DNA of 6,049 nt, from positions 1 to 6,049 of the forward strand of contig DAOWMX010000143.1 in assembly GCA_030642885.1 (NCBI GenBank), read 5' to 3'. This DNA is from Anaerolineales bacterium. Its GTDB lineage: Bacteria; Chloroflexota; Anaerolineae; Anaerolineales; E44-bin32. Shown piece by piece: positions 5,145-6,049 of the stretch. Below the pieces are notes generated by a model, which did not search any database, was not told where the DNA came from, and was given only the letters and a program-made list of their open reading frames with translations. Made by a program: the position numbers and the translations under genes. Every line of letters begins with the position of its first letter. Position 1 is the first letter of the stretch.

Positions 5145-6049
5145 ATGAGTGATGCCCCCAAGCCAACCCTCGTTACACATCTTCGAAACGGTCTTGAAGT
5201 ACGCCTTAAAGAGATTCATTCCGCACCTCTTGCAACCTGCTGGGTCTGGTACCGAGTTGGGTCGCGCAATGAGACCCCCGGAACAACTGGAATCTCTCAC
5301 TGGGTTGAACATATGCAATTTAAGGGGACCCCATCCTTCCCTGCTGGCGTGTTAGACCGCGCCATATCACGCAACGGGGGTGTTTGGAACGCCTTCACCT
5401 GGTTAGATTGGACTGCTTACCTTGAGACATTGCCGGCAGACCGCATCAAAATGGCCCTCGAGCTTGAAGCCGACCGTATGCAGAACAGTCTTTTCGACGT
5501 AGACGAAGTAGAGTCGGAACGAACCGTTATCATCGCTGAACGCCAGGGGCATGAGAACGAACCGACTTTCCGCCTGGCTGAGGAAGTGCAGGCGGCCTCC
5601 TTCCGCGTGCATAGCTATCACCATGAAGTCATCGGGGACATGGTGGACTTGCATTCGATGACACGTGACGACCTCTTTGCGCATTACCGCCGACATTATG
5701 TACCCAGCAATGCAGTCCTGGTCGTCGCTGGTGACTTTCGCATCCGTCGAATGCTGGACCAGATCCGAGAGATCTTTGGTCCTTTGCCCAAGGCTCCGGC
5801 GCCGCAGCACATGTCACGGCCAGAACCCCCCCAGAGCGGGGAGCGGATTGTCAATGTCAGTGGACCCGGTGAAACGCATTATCTAAAAATTGCCTATCAT
5901 GCTCCAGCAGCGGATGATGACGATTTCCTGCCGCTGGCTGTTCTGGGAAGTGTGCTGGCTGGGGCTTCAAGTTTTAATTTCTTCGCTGGAGGGATATCCA
6001 ACAAAACATCGCGCCTCTATCGCGCCCTCGTTGACGGCGAGGTTGCTGC
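5145..6049 (+). CDS. M16-family zinc metallopeptidase, partial (C-terminus cut by window edge)
   Basis: Translation from the ATG at 5145 stays open to the right edge, giving 301 residues and two extra bases, where full proteins are usually over 400. It is an inverzincin: HWVEH (52-56) is the HxxEH zinc and catalytic motif, with His52 and His56 as ligands and Glu55 as general base. Glu132 in IIAERQG lies 76 residues later, where the third zinc ligand is expected. GGVWNAFTWLDWTAYLETLP (78-97) is the conserved strand region after the active site. The first domain spans roughly 10-165. The second begins near 170 and includes YVPSNAVLVVAGDF (185-198) and SRLYRALV (289-296). There is no signal peptide, so a cytoplasmic site is likely. 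Family members degrade peptides or process precursors, and the substrate here is unknown. Only 8 bases separate it from the ugd stop, and no Shine-Dalgarno sequence precedes it, so translation may depend on coupling to ugd. M16 genes often occur in pairs, so a second may follow beyond the edge. Confidence 0.93.
   Translation, partial: MSDAPKPTLVTHLRNGLEVRLKEIHSAPLATCWVWYRVGSRNETPGTTGISHWVEHMQFKGTPSFPAGVLDRAISRNGGVWNAFTWLDWTAYLETLPADRIKMALELEADRMQNSLFDVDEVESERTVIIAERQGHENEPTFRLAEEVQAASFRVHSYHHEVIGDMVDLHSMTRDDLFAHYRRHYVPSNAVLVVAGDFRIRRMLDQIREIFGPLPKAPAPQHMSRPEPPQSGERIVNVSGPGETHYLKIAYHAPAADDDDFLPLAVLGSVLAGASSFNFFAGGISNKTSRLYRALVDGEVA

Noticed and set aside
5149..5355. 68-residue plus-strand reading frame after ugd
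   Set aside because: It is an out-of-register shadow of the M16 peptidase, which carries the HxxEH motif in its own frame over this stretch.
5403..5817. Two minus-strand reading frames antisense to the peptidase
   Set aside because: Antisense shadows with no domain. The plus-strand frame shows conserved M16 residues throughout.

Overview
The window shows an ordinary-looking bacterial chromosomal arrangement. Base composition is mixed, roughly half G+C by eye. Several genes carry clean GGAGG ribosome binding sites, and the promoters look like the sigma-70 type. The protein styles suggest a free-living heterotroph, possibly Chloroflexota/Anaerolineae: the M16 peptidase has HWVEH plus an ERQG-type third-ligand region, and there is a small CcmC-like membrane protein. 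That taxonomic guess is inference, because no rRNA or other marker gene is present.

Layout: four genes read leftward (minus strand) from about 3597 to the left edge, and two read rightward from 3814 to the right edge. The two arms diverge from a 216-base intergenic region (3598-3813) that holds candidate promoters for both directions and an imperfect palindrome in the regulator's leader. From the divergence point leftward the genes are: an Rrf2-family transcription regulator with a probable Fe-S cluster (3196-3597); a 160-base gap with two small hairpins and a clear TATAAT promoter; an FMN nitroreductase (2493-3035); a 114-base gap with a palindrome; urocanate hydratase hutU (726-2378); a 121-base gap; and a six-helix membrane protein whose end is cut off by the left edge (1-604). 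This last protein is missed if only complete open reading frames are considered. Its topology and its histidine placement match the CcmC/CcsA haem-handling family. Rightward lie UDP-glucose 6-dehydrogenase (3814-5136) and, 8 bases later, an M16 zinc peptidase cut by the right edge (5145-6049).

Functionally the window is a mix. HutU is the second step of histidine breakdown, but no hutH, hutI or hutG lies beside it here. The Rrf2 regulator is a plausible sensor of NO, redox state or iron-sulphur status, and may control itself and the nearby flavoenzyme. Ugd supplies UDP-glucuronate for surface polysaccharide, and the M16 peptidase is probably co-transcribed with it without an evident functional link. 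I see no mobile element, CRISPR array, tRNA, rRNA or phage gene. No gap between genes exceeds about 220 bases. I do not see a clearly new system. The most worthwhile leads are the partial CcmC-like protein with a possibly leaderless start, and the regulator with its candidate operator.
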